Assembly (NCBI RefSeq): GCF_004331465.1
Contig: NZ_SJKB01000004.1
Span: 248,001 to 312,000, forward strand
Direction: 5' to 3'
Source: Kribbella pittospori
GTDB taxonomy: Bacteria > Actinomycetota > Actinomycetes > Propionibacteriales > Kribbellaceae
Length of the DNA stretch: 64,000 nt
The translations under genes and the position numbers were made by a program. Positions 62,095 through 64,000 of this stretch are shown here, piece by piece (the stretch's first letter is position 1; every line of letters begins with the position of its first letter). Under the pieces are notes generated by a model that saw only the letters and a list, made by a program, of their open reading frames with translations, ran no database searches and had not been told where the DNA came from.

Positions 62095-62894
62095 TCGGCG
62101 CCATTCGTCAGAGTGGTGTGGACGATGAGTGCGGTGGAGAGAGCGGCCGGGTCGTGGGTGCGGATGTAGTCCGCGCCCTGGGTGGTGGCGTGGAGTTCGG
62201 CCGCGAGGGTGGCGGGGCCGATGTCGGACAGGCCCGTGTTCGTGAGCGTGCGCAGGAAGGACTTGCGGGACGGCGAGACGAGGACCGGGAGGTTGTAGCG
62301 GCTCTTGAGGCGGCCCAGGTTGGCGAGGACGGTGAGCGACGGTTCCGGAGTACTGCCCAGGAAGTAGCCGAGGCCGGGATCCAGGATCAGGCGGTCGCGG
62401 GCGATGCCGGCTGACTCGAGGGCGGTGACGCGGCCGTCGAAGAATCGCTCGATGGCCGGCCAGATCGTCTGTGGCTCGGTCCGGACCTTGGTGGCCGGTC
62501 CGAGGCGCTGGATCGAGTGCATCACCACCAGCTGACACGTCAGCGCGGCCAGTTCGTCGTACCGACGTGGGTCCGGGAAGCCTTGGATGTCGTTCAGGTA
62601 CGTCGCTCCGTGCGCGGCGGCGTACCGCTGCGTGGCCGGATGGTAGGAGTCGACGGCCAGCGGCAGGTCCGCCAGCGCGTCGAGCACTGGAGCCAGCCGG
62701 GCGATCTCCTGCTCGGGCGTCACTTTGGCGGCATCCGGGTGGCTGGACGCCGGGCCGAGTTCGATGATGTCGGCGCCACCGGCGTGCAACCGGCGCGCAT
62801 GGGCGATTGCCTTGTCCGCCACGAGGTAGCGACCACCGTCGGAGAACGAGTCCTCGGTGATGTTGACGATGCCGACCAGCAACGGTCGATCCAT
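62073..62894 (-). CDS. Sul-like dihydropteroate synthase
   Basis: The 273-residue protein has the pteroate synthase barrel: GIVNITEDSFSDGG, LVVMHSIQR, LILDPGLGYFLG and SPSRKSFLRTLT. The loop that in ordinary FolP reads DTGGESTRPG is here ELGPASSHPDAAKV, and YLNDIQGFPDP replaces the usual NDV/NDI segment. Both features match what I remember of the Sul1/Sul2 sulfonamide-insensitive enzymes rather than housekeeping FolP. Length also matches Sul2. Whether it is the cell's only such enzyme or a second copy cannot be seen here. No other folate gene is adjacent except possibly the NUDIX gene. Confidence 0.82.
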   Translation of the reverse strand: MDRPLLVGIVNITEDSFSDGGRYLVADKAIAHARRLHAGGADIIELGPASSHPDAAKVTPEQEIARLAPVLDALADLPLAVDSYHPATQRYAAAHGATYLNDIQGFPDPRRYDELAALTCQLVVMHSIQRLGPATKVRTEPQTIWPAIERFFDGRVTALESAGIARDRLILDPGLGYFLGSTPEPSLTVLANLGRLKSRYNLPVLVSPSRKSFLRTLTNTGLSDIGPATLAAELHATTQGADYIRTHDPAALSTALIVHTTLTNGAECLSTKR

Positions 62895-63019
62895 GACAAG
62901 GCCTCCCGGTCGATCCGAAGAAGCCCAGGCGCTCGGCGTACGTCATCCAGACGAGATCGCTCCCCGGTGGTTCGCCCACCTCACGCGCCAGTCACGATCC
63001 GGCGCAAACGCTACCTCAG

Positions 63020-63568
63020 TTACGTCGTCGGGAGGAGGTGGAAGCCGACGCCGCGGACCGCGTGGATGGTGACGGTGGCGCCGAGGTTCGCGAGCTTCTG
63101 GCGCAGCCGCTTCACCACGGAGTGGATGTGCGAGCCGTGGCCGAGGTGCTCGTTGCCCCAGACGGCGTGGTGCAGGTGCTGGTACGTCCAGACCCGGCCG
63201 GGCTCCTCCACCAGGCAGTGCAGGAAGTCGTGCTCGAGCCGGGTCAGCGGCACCTCGCGGTCCTTCCAGCGCACCACCCGCCGGTCGACGTCCAGGAACA
63301 GCTCCTCCTCCTGCACCGGCTCCGGCTCAGCGGTCGGCACTGCCATGATCTGGGCAGGGTGCTCGGCATTGGGCAGCACGGTCGGGGTCAGCACGACCGA
63401 TCCGGCCGACGAGGTCACCCCTGTGAGCGCGAGGAACGTACGGGCCTGCTCGGCACTGGACACCAGCAACAACGCGTCCGCCCCACCCAGCAACCGCGCG
63501 AGCCGCACCCGTTCGGCCGTGGACGTGGCCACACCGATGATCAACGACGAATCCGACGGCCTCTCCAT
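63020..63568 (-). CDS. Orphan winged-helix regulator, copy 2
   Basis: The 182-residue paralogue of the protein at 56332-56937 shares the winged helix almost residue by residue (VWTYQHLHHAVWGNEHLG, HSVVKRLRQKLANLGATVTI, AVRGVGFHLL). Its N-terminal piece (STAERVRLARLLGGADALLLVSSAEQARTFL) matches the equivalent region of copy 1 and likewise has no phospho-acceptor site. The linker is acidic and proline-containing. The start at ATG 63568 has a GGGGAGGG site close upstream. No kinase is adjacent. Confidence 0.78.
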   Translation of the reverse strand: MERPSDSSLIIGVATSTAERVRLARLLGGADALLLVSSAEQARTFLALTGVTSSAGSVVLTPTVLPNAEHPAQIMAVPTAEPEPVQEEELFLDVDRRVVRWKDREVPLTRLEHDFLHCLVEEPGRVWTYQHLHHAVWGNEHLGHGSHIHSVVKRLRQKLANLGATVTIHAVRGVGFHLLPTT

Positions 63569-63877
63569 GCGCGCCCTCCCCTGTCAACGCAGCCAGCCCG
63601 GACCCCGACCTAAGTACGGTTTACGGCGCGAAGTAAGTCAAGGGATTCCCTGCGCGCAGGCCTGGCACAAATGCGAATTGTCCAAGACAGGACAAGGCCG
63701 GTACCCCGAAGAACTGTCCGCACCCTGTCGAGTACTCCGGGTTAAGAAAAGAAGACATTCGAATAAAAATGATCCCGTGATCATCGCGACGCTCCCGTCG
63801 TTGCTGTGCAGTCGGGGCGCCAAGCGGAGTAATGTCCACGCGCACGGTCCTTCTTGACCGCACCCGACGGAGGAACA
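63569..63877. other. 309-bp divergent intergenic region
   Basis: No coding frame is supported. The stretch 63740-63785 is unusually AT-rich for this genome (GTTAAGAAAAGAAGACATTC, then GAATAAAAAT) and ends in a dyad, ATGATC-CCGT-GATCAT (63769-63784). It probably holds the promoters of the two divergent genes. The dyad is an operator candidate, possibly for the winged-helix protein itself. Confidence 0.4.
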
Positions 63878-64000
63878 GTGCCCGGATTCGTTCGGCGGCC
63901 GGTCGTCGTCTGGCTGCTGGCAGCTCTCGCCGTACCCGTGCTGCTGACCGCTGTGCTGATTCCGTCGATCGCGGACACCGAGGACGACCAATCCGCGCCG
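63878..64000 (+). CDS. N-terminus of a membrane-anchored or secreted protein
   Basis: A GTG start at 63878 follows GGAGG by five bases. The 41 visible codons run to the end of the window. The sequence reads MPGFVRRPVVVWLLAALAVP and continues with a hydrophobic stretch (LLTAVLIPSI), then acidic residues (ADTEDDQ). This is an uncleaved signal anchor or signal peptide. The function lies beyond the window. Confidence 0.65.
   Translation, partial: MPGFVRRPVVVWLLAALAVPVLLTAVLIPSIADTEDDQSAP

Noticed and set aside
61702..62894. Sul-like enzyme considered as part of a resistance cassette
   Set aside because: No integron, transposon or other resistance gene is nearby, and overlap with the NUDIX gene looks like a settled chromosomal operon.

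Overview
This is a high-GC, gene-dense stretch of an actinobacterial chromosome. The evidence is GTG and TTG starts, many 1-, 4- and 8-base gene overlaps, a GatCAB amidotransferase, a GlgE/GlgP alpha-glucan locus, a leaderless-looking MerR gene and actinobacterial regulator types. Gene content and order fit the Propionibacteriales (Kribbella-like) best, but that is an inference from memory, not a search. I see no rRNA, tRNA, CRISPR array, transposase or phage gene. About 57 protein genes are supported, two of them cut by the window ends.

Layout. 1-2.4 kb: the end of a luciferase-like oxidoreductase, a sugar-dehydrogenase-type lipoprotein and a small membrane protein. 2.4-5.7 kb: gatC-gatA-gatB. 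6-8.4 kb: an ACT-domain protein and two membrane proteins, one with a long Pro/Gln/Gly-rich tail. 8.5-14.1 kb: ligA, a short cobalamin-independent methionine-synthase-like gene, mnmA and a cysteine desulfurase (the last two form a tRNA-thiolation pair). 14.1-18.9 kb: a large LuxR/NB-ARC regulator, a PPOX-fold protein, a nucleotidyltransferase and an epimerase. 18.9-20.7 kb: etfB-etfA. 20.8-25.3 kb: two methyltransferases, a hexapeptide acyltransferase, a two-TM protein and an enoyl-CoA hydratase.

25.3-35.2 kb is the most distinctive region. One leftward eight-gene operon encodes an ABC importer, two proteins of the 4,5-dihydroxyphthalate decarboxylase family, a PDC-lactonase-like amidohydrolase, a LigJ-type 4-oxalomesaconate hydratase and a LigK-type CHA aldolase. 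It is divergent from a GntR-family gene. A 32-bp palindrome overlaps the -35 box of a well-formed operon promoter. Two Gfo/Idh/MocA dehydrogenases follow. The enzymes fit the lower protocatechuate/gallate 4,5-cleavage pathway, which ends in pyruvate plus oxaloacetate, but no ring-cleavage dioxygenase is present. I infer a catabolic island for an imported polycarboxylate or aromatic acid.

35.3-42.3 kb: glgX, an SGNH hydrolase, an operon of a DUF3995/alpha-beta-hydrolase fusion with an ECF-like sigma factor and an SRPBCC-like protein, then a MerR regulator coupled to a transglutaminase-like protein. 42.3-47.2 kb: a sugar-type ABC importer with an esterase, divergent from a TetR gene across two operators exactly 30 bp apart. 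47.3-52.7 kb: a membrane protein and divergent glgP and glgE. 53-57 kb: a threonine-synthase-like enzyme, an orphan GAF histidine kinase and an orphan winged-helix regulator. 57.2-61.6 kb: a 1,470-residue secreted subtilase with Kelch repeats. 61.7-64 kb: a NUDIX hydrolase, a Sul-like dihydropteroate synthase, a paralogue of the winged-helix regulator and the start of a membrane-anchored protein.
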